Shown here: piece after piece, positions 1 through 9,605 of the stretch
How the letters are laid out: each line of letters starts with the position of its first letter
Position numbering within the stretch: position 1 is the first letter of the stretch
From: CAZEYI01 sp964422855
GTDB lineage: Bacteria; Patescibacteriota; Gracilibacteria; Absconditabacterales; Absconditicoccaceae
Direction of reading: 5' to 3'
DNA: 10,442 bases
Assembly: GCA_964422855.1 (NCBI GenBank)
Contig: CAYRCS010000031.1
Span: 1 to 10,442 of the forward strand
The notes under the pieces: generated by a model
The model's input: the letters and a program-made list of their open reading frames with translations, nothing else
Database searches by the model: none
Told to the model about the DNA's origin: nothing
Made by a program: the position numbers and the translations under genes

Positions 1-998
1 GTGTGCTCTATGGTATCGCTCCATGGAATTTTCCGTTTAATCAGCTCTTGCGTGCTGCAGTACCAAATATATTGGCTGGCAATACGCAGTTATATAAGCA
101 CGCTTCCAATGTACCGATGTGTTTGGAAGCTATCCACCAACTTTTTGTGGATGCTGGATTTCCTACAGGAGTATTTACTGCTTTGTATATCAGTGCTTCG
201 CAGTCTGAACAGATTATTTCTCACCCTGCTGTGCAGTGAGTTAACATCACAGGTAGTGAAGATGCGTGATCGTCTATAGGTGCTTTGGCTGGTAAGTATC
301 TCAAACGTTCTGTATTAGAATTGGGTGGCAATGATGCTTTTGTTGTACTGGACCATACAGATACTGATGCTATTGTTGCACAAGCAGCTGCTTGTCGCTT
401 GTCCAATGGTGGACAACGTTGTAATTCGTCCAAAAGATTTATAGTACTTGATAAGCATTATGATATTTTTGTAGAAAAGTTTGGAGCATATATGGCAAGT
501 CAAAAAGTCTGAGATCCAATGGATCCTGCTACTCAGGTGCCTCCTATGTCTTCTAAAAAACTTGTCCAGGATATAGACAAACAAGTCCAAGAAAGTATCG
601 CGCAATGAGCACGTCTTGTGACTTGAGGAACTATTGTAGATGCAGAGTGCAATTTATATGCTCCTACCTTGTTGGCTGATATGAAGTCTGATATGACAAG
701 CTGGCGTGAAGAGGTCTTTGGTCCTGTTGCATCTATTATCAAGGCTAGTAGTGTAGAAGAATCAATTGCTTTGGCAAATGCTAGTGATTTTGGCCTATCG
801 GCGGCTGTCTATGGTGAAGATGTAGAGCAGTGTAAGCAAGTAGCTATGCAACTTGATGGGGGCATGATATTTATCAATCAAGCTCCAGGATCGAAGGCAT
901 CACTTCCTTTTGGAGGAGTAAGAAAATCTGGTTATGGCAAGGAAAATGGACCAGATGGATTGAAGGCATTTACCAATAGAAAGGTGATATTGTATTAA
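1..998 (+). CDS. NAD(P)-dependent aldehyde dehydrogenase, succinate-semialdehyde type (5' partial)
   Basis: Oxidises an aldehyde, most likely succinate semialdehyde, to the acid with NAD(P)+ in the cytosol. The gene runs in from the left edge; the first whole codon is at 3 and 331 residues remain, so about 125 N-terminal residues are missing from a family usually near 455. Visible motifs (numbered from the first whole codon) are APWNFP with the oxyanion Asn9, the base Glu106 in LELGG, the nucleophile Cys140 in GQRC, EEVFGPV, and the C-terminal PFGGVRKSGYGKE. It reads through five in-frame TGA codons (237, 267, 510, 606, 624). Three lie at typical family glycines: the one before SSIG after the TGSE motif, the one in KVGDPMD, and the first Gly of TGGT. 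It ends in TAA. The family call is firm; the exact substrate is inferred from overall resemblance to the Sad/GabD group. Confidence 0.92.
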
Positions 999-1097
999 TA
1001 GATGCTGTGCATTATTGTTTATTTATGCTCTAAGATAAGCCAAAATTACTTATATGCATTTTCTCTTTCATATGGACAGGAATTGTCTATACTAGTG

Positions 1098-1127
1098 TTG
1101 TGCTTAGGCACTATTTATTATTATACT
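1098..1127 (+). promoter_or_regulatory. Putative sigma-70-type promoter of the cold-shock gene
   Basis: A TTGTGC box (1098-1103) and a TATACT box (1122-1127) are separated by 18 bases. A start site about 7 bases downstream would fall at 1133-1135, immediately before the ATG at 1136. If that is right, the transcript is almost leaderless. This rests on consensus matching only; a second TATACT at 1088-1093 lacks a good -35 box. Confidence 0.45.
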
Positions 1128-1135
1128 ATACTTAC

Positions 1136-1330
1136 ATGTTAACCGGTGTTGTTAAGTTCTTCGACGCAGTCAAGAACTTCGGATTCATTACTCCAGATGA
1201 TGGTTCTAAGGACGTTTTTGTTCATGGATCTAAAGTTGAAGGTGATACTTTGATGGAAGGAGACAAAGTTGAATTCGAAATGGGCGAAGGCAGAAAGGGC
1301 CCAGAAGCTACAAACGTGAGCAAAATCTAG
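1136..1330 (+). CDS. Cold-shock protein, CspA family
   Basis: A 64-residue single cold-shock domain that binds single-stranded nucleic acid and typically acts as an RNA chaperone. The N-terminus (LTGVVKFFDAVKNFGFIT) has the family pattern, with RNP1 (KNFGFI, residues 13-18) and RNP2 (DVFVH, residues 26-30) intact. The length matches the usual 64-70 residues. The ATG at 1136 is chosen because it places the VVKFF strand at the normal distance; an in-frame TTG at 1100 would add 12 unlikely residues. No Shine-Dalgarno sequence precedes it. It is monocistronic, with its own promoter and terminator. It is the only gene here without a TGA codon: all nine glycines use GGN. It ends in TAG. Confidence 0.96.
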   Translation: MLTGVVKFFDAVKNFGFITPDDGSKDVFVHGSKVEGDTLMEGDKVEFEMGEGRKGPEATNVSKI

Positions 1331-1378
1331 TCATACGATGATATCGTTACATTAGTTTCATACTCATACCCTTATGCG

Positions 1379-1406
1379 AAAAGTAGAGCTCCGGCTCTAC
1401 TTTTTT
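1379..1406 (+). terminator. Rho-independent terminator of the cold-shock gene
   Basis: A perfect 11-bp stem (1379-1389 with 1394-1404) closes a TCCG tetraloop flanked by C and G, the stable UNCG class, and is followed by six T (1401-1406). It lies 49 bases after the csp stop and 28 bases before the tail of tex, which converges from the other side. On the minus strand it offers only four T, so it may also end tex weakly. Confidence 0.93.
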
Positions 1407-1433
1407 CTATATGTATTTTTCTTTTGTAATGGA

Positions 1434-3710
1434 TTAACTTCGATTGATGTTGCTCTTGAGACTAGATTCGGCTGGTTTGTCGTCCTCGCTTTTGCTAACT
1501 GTTTGTTTTGGTCTCTGAGTTGGTGCTTGTGCTGTACCTGTTTTCATACTGAGCGAAACTTTTTCTCTTTCGAGGTCTATCTCTAGTACCTTGACTTTGA
1601 CTTGCTGTCAGAGAGATACAACATCGATAGGATGCGAGACAAAACGATCTGCCATTTGTGATTTGTGTACGAGTCCGTCGTTGTGTAATCCTATATCTAC
1701 AAATGCTCAGAAATCTGTTATATTTCTAACGATACCTTCTAATGTCATACCTATCTGGAGATCTTTGATCTCCATAATCTCCGCAGCAAACGATGGAGGA
1801 GCGAGATCATCTCTAGGATCTTGTCCTGGACGCTGTAATTCCTTGATAACATCGGCCAATGTCTCCTGCCCTATATCATATTTTTCTGATCGTTGTGCGA
1901 TGGATGGATGAGATATAGTAAGTGGGAGGCTTACTTTCTTTTTGGCAATTTGAAATTCTCACTCGATGAGAGCATAGACTTTGTCATATATTTCTGGATG
2001 GATGCCTGTAGCGTCTAATGCTTCTTTACCGCCAATGATTCTCAAAAATCATACTGCTTGTTCGTAAGCTTTTGGGCCGAGTCCTTTGACTTTTTTGAGT
2101 TGCGTCTTACTTGTGAATGGTCCATTTTCATCTCTATACTGAACAATATTTTTAGCAACCGTTTCTGATAATCATGCGATGTATTGAAGGAGTGTATAAC
2201 TGGCTGTATTGACATCAACTCATACGCCATTTACTACGTCTTCAACTCTTTCATCGAGCTTTTCACCTAGTAATTTTTGATCTACATCGTGTTGGTATTG
2301 TCAGACACCGATAGACTTAGGATCTATCTTTGTGAGTTCTGCCAAAGGATCTTGTACTCTATGTGCGATGCTGATAGCGCCTCTGATAGTCACATCCAAG
2401 TCTGGGTATTCTTCTTGTGCAAGTTTGGAAGCAGAGTAAACTGATGCTCCTGCTTCTGAGACGACCATATATTGGATATCGAGCTTATTTTTTTTGATCA
2501 GATCTCTGACAAATACAGAAGACTCACGAGAAGCTGTACCGTTTCCGATAACTATGAGATTGATACCATACTCTTTGATGAGTTGCAATATGGTCTGCTC
2601 AGCTTCTGCTGTTTTATTTTGTGGAGCGGTAGGATAGATGACATTTTTGTACAAAAATTTCCCTGTCTCATCGACAATTGCTAATTTACATCCTGTACGA
2701 AATGCTGGATCAAAACCAAGAACTTTCTTTCCTCTGACTGGAGGAGTCAGGAGTAGTTGCTTTATGTTTTCGCCAAAAATTTTGATAGCAGCTTCATCTG
2801 ATCGGCGTTTTTTTTCTGATCTAATTTCTCTTTCCAACGATGGCATCAGAAGTCTATCTAAGCCATCTTGGATAGCTTGTGTGAGATATTCTATTGTTGT
2901 GTTGTGTTGTTTTGGCACGAAGTATTTGTGTGCAAGTATTGTGATGTTTGCCTCTGATCGCTGTAATGATAGTGATAATTGTTTCTCATCTTCAGCTCTT
3001 GCTACTGCAAGGTATGCGTAAGATGGCATTTCAGCTAATTTTTTGCTGTAGTTGGCATATATTTTGTATACGCCGTTGGCGTCAAATGTCTTGGTAGGTT
3101 TGGTGTTGAGTGTGACGCGACTATTTTCGTGTTGTCTGATATCATCTCTGAGTTCTGCATGGTCAGAAACTTCTTCGGCGATTATATCCTTGGCTCATTG
3201 TATTGCTTCTGCTCTTGTTTTGACTGATGTTTTTGTATCACCAGTATCGTTGATGAAATTGTCTGCTTGTGTATCAAAATCTTCTTTGGAAAGTAAGCAT
3301 TGGCGGAGTATATCAGCAAGAGGAGAGAGTCCTTTTGCTTTGGCGATACTTGCTTTGGACATTTTTTTCTCTTTGTACGGTCTATAGAGATCTTCTACTC
3401 TTTGCAGTGTCTCTGCTGTCATGATTTGTGTACGCAATTCGTCTGTCAGTAAGCCTTTTTCATCAATAAGACGGATAACGTCTAGTTTGCGTTGTTCTAG
3501 GTTTCTGGTGTAGGTATATATATCATGAAAATCACGTAATTGTTCATCAGTCGCACCTTCGGTCAGCTCTTTACGATATCTGGCTATAAAGGGGACGGTG
3601 TTTCATTCATCCAATAATTGGATAATAGTTTGCACGATAGGCTTTTGTATGCCTGTTTTGTTTGATATGATCTGCACTAAATTAGTGCTTGTTGCTTGAG
3701 TGTCTGCCAT
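1434..3710 (-). CDS. tex: Tex/YhgF family S1 RNA-binding transcription accessory protein
   Basis: A nucleic-acid-binding protein associated with transcription in many bacteria. At 758 residues it is full length. Domains in order: N-terminal helical Tex region (VPFIARYRKE near residue 40); YqgF/RNase H-like domain from about 330 (GFDPAFRTGCKLAIVDETG); tandem helix-hairpin-helix from about 490 (GVDVNTAS, then RDENGPF and KGLGPKAYEQAV); HPEIYD; PGQDPRDD; an S1 domain at about 648-718 (GIVRNITDFGAFVDIG); and a polar Ser/Lys/Thr tail of about 35 residues. It reads through nine TGA codons, for instance Gly497 in the GVGVDVN stretch and Gly668 in TDFGAF. The ATG at 3708-3710 is the first Met ahead of the conserved region; no Shine-Dalgarno is seen. 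It ends in TAA. It is transcribed divergently from the saccharopine-dehydrogenase-like gene. It contains four of the window's eight in-frame CGA codons. Confidence 0.97.
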
Positions 3711-3740
3711 ATGATACGCAAAAGTAAATTACTATCCTGT

Positions 3741-3752
3741 ATACATATGTAT
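3741..3752. repeat. 12-bp perfect palindrome in the divergent intergenic region
   Basis: ATACATATGTAT equals its own reverse complement and sits 30 bases upstream of the tex ATG, in the 130-base gap between the divergent tex and the saccharopine-dehydrogenase-like gene. It could be a binding site for a dimeric regulator, but short A+T-rich palindromes also arise by chance. No copy was noticed elsewhere in the window. Confidence 0.3.
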
Positions 3753-3840
3753 TTGTCTGCTAAAATAAACCAAAAATAGTTGTATTTGTGATGGGTAACT
3801 ATACCTTGGATTTGAGATTTTTTACTATTGTATGATAGGA

Positions 3841-5037
3841 ATGCATATTGTATTCGCATGATTTTGAGCTGTAGGGTATGTGTTGATACAGGTATTGGAG
3901 GAATTGGCAAAAAAAACATGAAATCCACATACATATACTATTTTGGTGAGACGCGATACTATAAGTGATGAGCTTCATGCGCTTAGCATCCCTGCTAATG
4001 TGGTGATCGTATGAGATATGCCAAAATTTTTTGCTGATGGGACTGGATTGGCTGAACATGTGGATCGAATGATAAACTGTGCGACGCCTATGTTTAACAA
4101 GAGTATCATGCAATGGTGTCTGCACAATCATAGTAACTATATGGATTTTGCATCTATATTATGACCTGAAGATGTGCGTGCTGGTCGTGTACAACAGGAT
4201 GAATTTCATGAAGCTTTTGTAGAAGCTGGCTTATTGGCTGTAGTTAATGCTGGTATATCACCTGGATTGACTGATATATTGACTGGATATCTTATTAAAA
4301 AATATACTATAACTCCTGTTTCGTATAACTTATATCTGGATGAAAATTTCAATAGTATGGTGCCATTGTTTTCATGGTCTCCGAGCGTAGCTTTGGATGA
4401 GGTACTTACACCAGCGTTTGTTCTAGATGATGGAGTAGTCCGTTTGGATAAGCCCTTTACGCTTATCGGTTATTGTGTAGGAAATAAGTGTTTCAATTAT
4501 TATGAAATTACACAAGAAGAATTGCTCAATATGTATCATCATTATAAGGACTCTTTGCGTTCCTTGAAAATTGCTGTGGGATGAAGTGAAGTAGAGCATA
4601 TTAAGCTCTTATATACGATGGGATTGCTCTCTGATGAACAGCGTGTCGGAGAGCTTAGCTTACTTGATATTGTCAAATCTAAGATGCCAAAAGCAGCGAC
4701 CAAAGAAGAGATGATCGATGCTATGGAGAAGTGACTTATTGATGATGCTGGATTTTCATTTCATATAGAATTGGGTGGTCACGATAAGATATATGTGGTA
4801 CGTGCTGTATTTGATTTTGATGCATTTAGAGATCTTAAAAACACATCGTATTATGGAGCGACAAGTATCTCATATCCTACAGGTATTTCTGCTGGATATA
4901 TCTGGTGACTGGCACAATCATTTGCACAGAAAGGAGTGGTGTCATGTCTGGATATAGGATTGTGAGTTTCTGAAGATGCTGTTATTGGATTGATCGATTC
5001 TATGAAACAAAAATGAATTGCTGTTACTATAGAATAG
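3841..5037 (+). CDS. Saccharopine-dehydrogenase-like NAD(P)-dependent oxidoreductase
   Basis: A 398-residue predicted cytosolic dehydrogenase. It opens with a Rossmann strand-turn, HIVFAGFGAVG, giving GxGxxG (Gly7, Gly9, Gly12); the first two glycines are TGA. The pattern DxMINCATP, then YMDFA, then NAGISPGLTDIL matches the order in the saccharopine dehydrogenase / carboxynorspermidine synthase superfamily, followed by that family's alpha/beta C-terminal half. Ten TGA codons are read through (3859, 3865, 3919, 4012, 4162, 4582, 4732, 4906, 4963, 5014), and it ends in TAG. An ATG three codons upstream (3832) is an alternative start; AGGA directly abuts 3841, too close for a normal Shine-Dalgarno. 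It lies 75 bases before the ABC exporter on the same strand. The substrate is not known: lysine-pathway and polyamine-pathway members look alike at this level. Confidence 0.7.
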
Positions 5038-5048
5038 TTTTCATGTTC

Positions 5049-5076
5049 TTGTATACGTGTTGCGTAACATTACAAT
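5049..5076 (+). promoter_or_regulatory. Possible promoter ahead of the ABC exporter-bshC unit
   Basis: TTGTAT (5049-5054) and TACAAT (5071-5076) are spaced 16 bases apart in the 75-base gap before the exporter. The match is moderate. Read-through from the upstream oxidoreductase is equally possible, because no terminator hairpin is visible in the gap. Confidence 0.3.
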
Positions 5077-5112
5077 TGCAGATCTCGTTTGTTTAGATCC
5101 TTGGTATCGTAT

Positions 5113-6852
5113 ATGAAGTTTATCCTATATTACCTCAAACCTTATAAAAAACTATTGGCACTTGCCTTGGTCTGTGCGACTATCAATCAGGTATTTTCTT
5201 TGCTCGATCCGCAGATATTTAGAATTATCATTGATACTTATATCTCTCATTTCTCTGATTTTGGTAGAAATGAGTTTATCTATGGTGTTGGGATATTGTT
5301 ATTGGCCAGTATGTGAGTGGCTATGGTGTCTAGAATTGCAAAAAACATAGAAGATTACCTCTCAAATATGCTTACACAAAAGATAGGTATGACTTTGTAT
5401 CAACAAACATTGTCCCATCTTTTTACGCTTCCGTATAAGATATTTGAAGATCAACAATCAGGACAGATATTGGAAAAGCTTCTTAAGGCTAGACAAAATA
5501 TCCAGACCTTTATCGCGAATATGATTACTATATTTTTCACATCAGCGGTGGGTTTGGTATTTGTGATAGTGTATGCTAGTACTGTGCATCGATTGATTGC
5601 GGTGATGTATACATTATTATTGCCCATCATGTGAACAGTGATGATCCTTATGTCCAAAAAGATTAAAGCAGCTCAAGCAAATATTGTGAGAGAAAGCGCT
5701 GATCTGAGTGGTGAAACGACTGAGACATTGCGCAATATCGCTTTGGTCAAATCACTGTGATTGGAACAACAAGAATTGGATAGACTTGAAGATACCAATG
5801 TGCAGTTGCTGTGATTGGAGATCAAGAAAATAAAGTTGATTAGAATCTTGGAATTTTTTCAAGGGACGCTTATTAACTTTGTGCGTGTATGTCTTTTGGG
5901 GACTATGTTCTGGTTGGTTTGGAAGCAGGATATCTCTTTGGGACAATTTTTCTCATTGTATTTCTATTCGTTCTTTATCTTCTCGCCTTTGTATCAATTT
6001 GGTACAGTGATGCAAAACTATCAGGAGGCAAAAGCCAGTGATCAATTGGTCAAAGAATTGTTGGCGCTTGGAGATGATGATATAGTAAAATATGGTAAAT
6101 CTCGTTTGCAGTCGATTGATACTGTGCACTTTGATGATGTGTCTTTTGGATATAATGAAAACAAAGAAGTCTTGCAGCATATTTCATGGTCTGCGGAACA
6201 GGGGCAAACGATAGCGTTTGTATGACCATCTGGATCTGGTAAATCCACCATTATTAAGTTGTTGCTTGGTTTGTATCATCCAACAAAAGGTACAATATCT
6301 GTCAATGGTAAACATCTTACGGATTATAATCCTGAAGCACTCAAACAATCAGTAGGATATGTATCACAAGAATCACAATTGTTTGCTGGAACTATCAGAG
6401 ATAATTTGTTGTTTGTGAAACCAGATGCTACAGACAAAGAGATGTTGGCTGTATTGGATTCTGCCCAAATCAAACAATTGATATTGGATAATGCAGAATG
6501 ATTGGATACGAAGATAGGGGAGGGATGATTGAAGTTATCTGGTGGACAGAGACAGAGATTGGCTATAGCGAGAGCATTGCTTCGCAAACCTTCGCTGCTT
6601 ATCTTTGATGAAGCAACATCGAGTCTAGATACTTTGGTAGAGTCTGAAATCACCAAAACTATTCAAGAAATATCGTTGGAACAAAAGGAGATGATTATTA
6701 TAATGATAGCACATAGACTCAGTACTATAAAGCATGCTGATACTATATTTGTCTTGGAACAAGGAAAGATAATAGAGGAGGGGAAGCATGAAAAACTTAC
6801 TCATGAAAAATGATTGTACTACGCTCTCTGGAGAAATCAGTGAGGTGTCTAA
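5113..6852 (+). CDS. ABC exporter half-transporter (fused membrane and ATPase domains)
   Basis: A 579-residue type IV ABC exporter subunit that would dimerise in the cytoplasmic membrane and use ATP to expel a substrate. Residues 1-330 form the hydrophobic transmembrane domain, expected to hold six helices. The ATPase half has Walker A GPSGSGKST (371-379), Q-loop Gln419, signature LSGGQ (475-479), Walker B with Asp499 and Glu500 (LLIFDEATSSLD) and H-loop His534. The length is typical. Nine TGA codons are read through (5314, 5632, 5758, 5812, 6223, 6499, 6526, 6811, 6841); 6223 encodes the first Walker A glycine. The ATG at 5113 (MKFILYYLKPYKK) is preferred over a TTG at 5089. bshC begins 24 bases after its TAA, so the two are probably co-transcribed. 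The substrate cannot be read from sequence; a thiol or bacillithiol-related compound is a guess from context. Confidence 0.95.
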
Positions 6853-6876
6853 GATGTTTATTGTTTGCGTCGAGAA

Positions 6877-8469
6877 ATGATTGTACAAAATCTTCCAGAT
6901 ATATGATCTCCATTTGTGCCAGAGCTTGTGGAAAAATTTATGACAGGTGCTTGAGATATCCAACAGTTTGTGCAACGAGCTCCTGATCTTGCATCAATAC
7001 AGTCGTATGCGGATATAAAGGTGTTTGCGGAAGACAAAAGAAATATTTTGGTGGATGTTTTGGCTGATCAATATAGTGCGATCGGATGATCACAGAAGGC
7101 CATCTTGGATAATATAGCAAGTTTGCGTCAATCGAATGTCTTTACTATCACAACAGGACAACAGGTCCATGCTTTTTTGTGACCTGTATTTTTTGTGACG
7201 AAGATATTGGACTGTATTGCTGTAGCCCAACAAGCTACTGAGCAAGGTGAGTGAAAAAAATTTGTGTCGGTTTTTTGGATGGCGACAGAGGATCATGATT
7301 TTGCCGAGATTAATACAGTATCTGTGTATAATACTCCTTTTGTCTGGGAGCAGAGTGCAGTAGGAGGACCGGTGGGTAGATTGTCTCCGAAGACTTTGGA
7401 TAGTATGCTTGATCAACTTCGTGAGAGATTGGATAAGACTGAGTTGCATGCAAAATATCTTGATATCTTTGCTTATGCCTATAGCAATTTCTCTACGCTT
7501 GCGCAAGCGACACATTATGTATTGGATCAGTTATTTGGTGATAAAGGTTTGGTCGTGATCAATGGAGATGATGCGAATTTGAAAAAACTATTTGTCCCAA
7601 TTTTGTCAGCAGATATTTTGGAACAACAATCTTATCCGGCTATCATGCAGCAGACTGATGCGTTGGTAGCGTTAGGATGGAAAAAACAAGCACATCCTAG
7701 AGAGATCAATGTGTTCTATATGACTGATGGTCATAGAGGAAGAATCATCCAAGAAGGAGATAACTACATTGTTGATGGGACAGACATAAGATTTACGCAC
7801 GATGCTTTGATGCAGCAACTAGAACAATCGCCTGCATCGTTTAGTCCAAATGTTTTCTTGAGACCACTATATCAAGAGACTATATTGCCAAATGTGCTCT
7901 ATATACCAGGTCCGGCCGAGTTTAATTATTGGTTGCAGATGAAGGAATTGTTTGCAGTACATGGTTTGACTATGCCAGTGGTGATACCTAGAAGTTTCAA
8001 TCAATTTGTCAGTGCAAAGAATTACGAAAAAATACAGACAGGTCCTGTTTCATTAGCATCATATTTCTGATCGTACGATATTTTCTTAGATGCTATCAAA
8101 AAAGTGGATACAGAAGTACTTGCTGATACACAAAAAGTTATTGCTGGGCTGGAAAGTTCATTGGCTATGTTGCAAGAAACATTTGTTCAGAAGCAAATAT
8201 CTCACAAGAAGATAACCAAGTCTCTAACTGTTATATCTAGTGAGCTGTCTACATTGTCTACTACGGTAGATGCAGCCACAAGTGCGGCTCTGGAAGAGTC
8301 TGAGACGTATGCGCCTTATATTAAGATTAAGAAAAATTTGTTTGATCTCGATCATAGATTTGAAAGAGATAGTTTTGTGATAGGGCAGTTGTCTGTGATT
8401 GATGGATTGACTCATCAAGAAAAAATTTCTGTGGCCTTGGGAAAGGTGTTGTTGTATATATATGATTAA
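6877..8469 (+). CDS. bshC: Bacillithiol biosynthesis cysteine-adding enzyme BshC
   Basis: Catalyses the last step of bacillithiol synthesis, attaching cysteine to glucosaminyl-malate. The 530-residue length matches the family (about 530-540). Diagnostic motifs are TGQQVHAFLGP (93-103), the near-invariant VFWMATEDHDF (132-142), FSPNVFLRPLYQETILPNV, GPAEFNYW (345-352) and MPVVIPRS; the C-terminal third from about 410 is helical and coiled-coil-like, as expected for BshC. Six TGA codons are read through (6904, 6952, 7087, 7180, 7252, 8068); 7180 supplies the Gly of LGP after TGQQ. The ATG at 6877 is the first good start after the exporter's stop; a TTG at 6865 is less likely. No Shine-Dalgarno is seen. 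It ends in TAA and overlaps the bshA stop by four bases tail to tail. Under standard translation it would fall into several fragments. Confidence 0.96.
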
Positions 8470-9599
8470 TTTTGTGAGGAGAGGAGAGTAGCCTTGTATA
8501 GATCTTCGTAGAGTGGGATAATTTTTTCTATAGAAAATTTCTGTGCTTGTTGATATGCTTGTGCTTTGAACTTTGCTAGCGTAGCATCGTCTTGCAATAT
8601 AGTGAGTGCGTTTTTTGCCATATCGTCAACATCTCATACGTCACTAAGGAATCATGAAAATCATTGTAGATTTACTTCGGGGATACCTCCTGTATTGGAA
8701 CTTACTACTGGTACTTGTGCAGCCATAGCTTCCAAAGCAGCAAGACCAAAGCTTTCGTTTTCTGAGGGAAGGAGAAATAAATCACAGGCTTTGAGAAGTT
8801 TCTCAGGATTTGTGATGCTTCATAGGAAGTGTATGTGTTCTACTAGATCCATATCTTTTGCCATTTTTTCTAAGGTGCTGTGTTCTGGTCCTTCTCCTAC
8901 GAGTATGAGTTTTGCTGGTATTTTTTTCTGTACTATGGCAAATATCTTGATGATATCGTCGATCCTTTTTACTTCTCTAAAATTGGATGTATGTACTAAG
9001 ATACGCTCTCCGTTGGGTGCGTATTTTTGTTTGATCTCTGCGCATTCAGGAACATTGTACTCATCGAGATTGACAAAATTTGGGATGACGTGTATGTCTC
9101 TGGTGGTATCAAAATATTTGTATGTGTCTTGTTTGAGGCTCTCGGATACGGCTGTTATGGCAGTAGATTGATTGATAGAAAACGATATGATAGGTTCGAA
9201 CGATTCATCTTTACCCACTAAGGTAATGTCTGTGCCATGGAGTGTTGTAATAAATGGTAATTCTATGCCTTTGGTCTTCAGAATTTGCTGTGCCATGTAT
9301 GCGGCAGATGCGTGAGGGATTGCATAATGTACATGCAGTATATCTAATTTTTCATGCTGAGCAACATCCACTATTTTGCTGGTGAGTGTGGATTGGTATG
9401 GTGGATGTGCAAATAGAGGATAGTGGGATACATTTACTTCATGGTAAAATATATTTTCCGCTAAGACATCGAGTCTCACAGGTTGGTTGTATGCTATAAA
9501 ATGTACTTGGTGTCACTTAGCAGCGAGTGCTTGACCCAATTCTGTTGCTACTATACCACTCCCTCAGAAAGTAGGGTAGCAGACTATTCCGATATTCAT
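8466..9599 (-). CDS. bshA: N-acetyl-alpha-D-glucosaminyl L-malate synthase BshA
   Basis: A GT4-family, GT-B-fold glycosyltransferase that transfers GlcNAc from UDP-GlcNAc to L-malate, the first committed step of bacillithiol synthesis. At 377 residues it has the usual length. BshA-type signatures are CYPTFGGSGIVATELG (7-22), HVHYAIPHA (89-97), TLHGTDITLVG (119-129), VIPNFVNLDEY, and the donor-site EX7E motif (Glu282 and Glu290 in ESFGLAALEAM). Six TGA codons are read through (+ strand positions 9564, 9513, 8820, 8661, 8652, 8634); 9564 gives the first Gly of the N-terminal GGSG loop. The start at 9597-9599 lies six bases after the bshB stop, so the two form an operon. No Shine-Dalgarno is visible. 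It contains no CGA or CGG codon. It ends in TAA within the overlap with bshC. Confidence 0.96.
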
Positions 9600-9605
9600 A
9601 GGTGA

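Noticed and set aside
1591..3387. Several + strand open frames (1591-1911, 2638-3021, 3052-3387)
   Set aside because: All are antisense shadows of tex, which is continuous and full length on the minus strand under UGA = Gly.
5089..5112. A TTG start eight codons upstream for the ABC exporter
   Set aside because: The ATG at 5113 begins directly at the family-like N-terminus and needs no rare start codon; neither site has a Shine-Dalgarno sequence.
8566..9171. A 201-codon open frame on the + strand
   Set aside because: It lies opposite bshA, whose motifs are unmistakable on the minus strand; the + strand product is Ser/Cys-rich without recognisable motifs.
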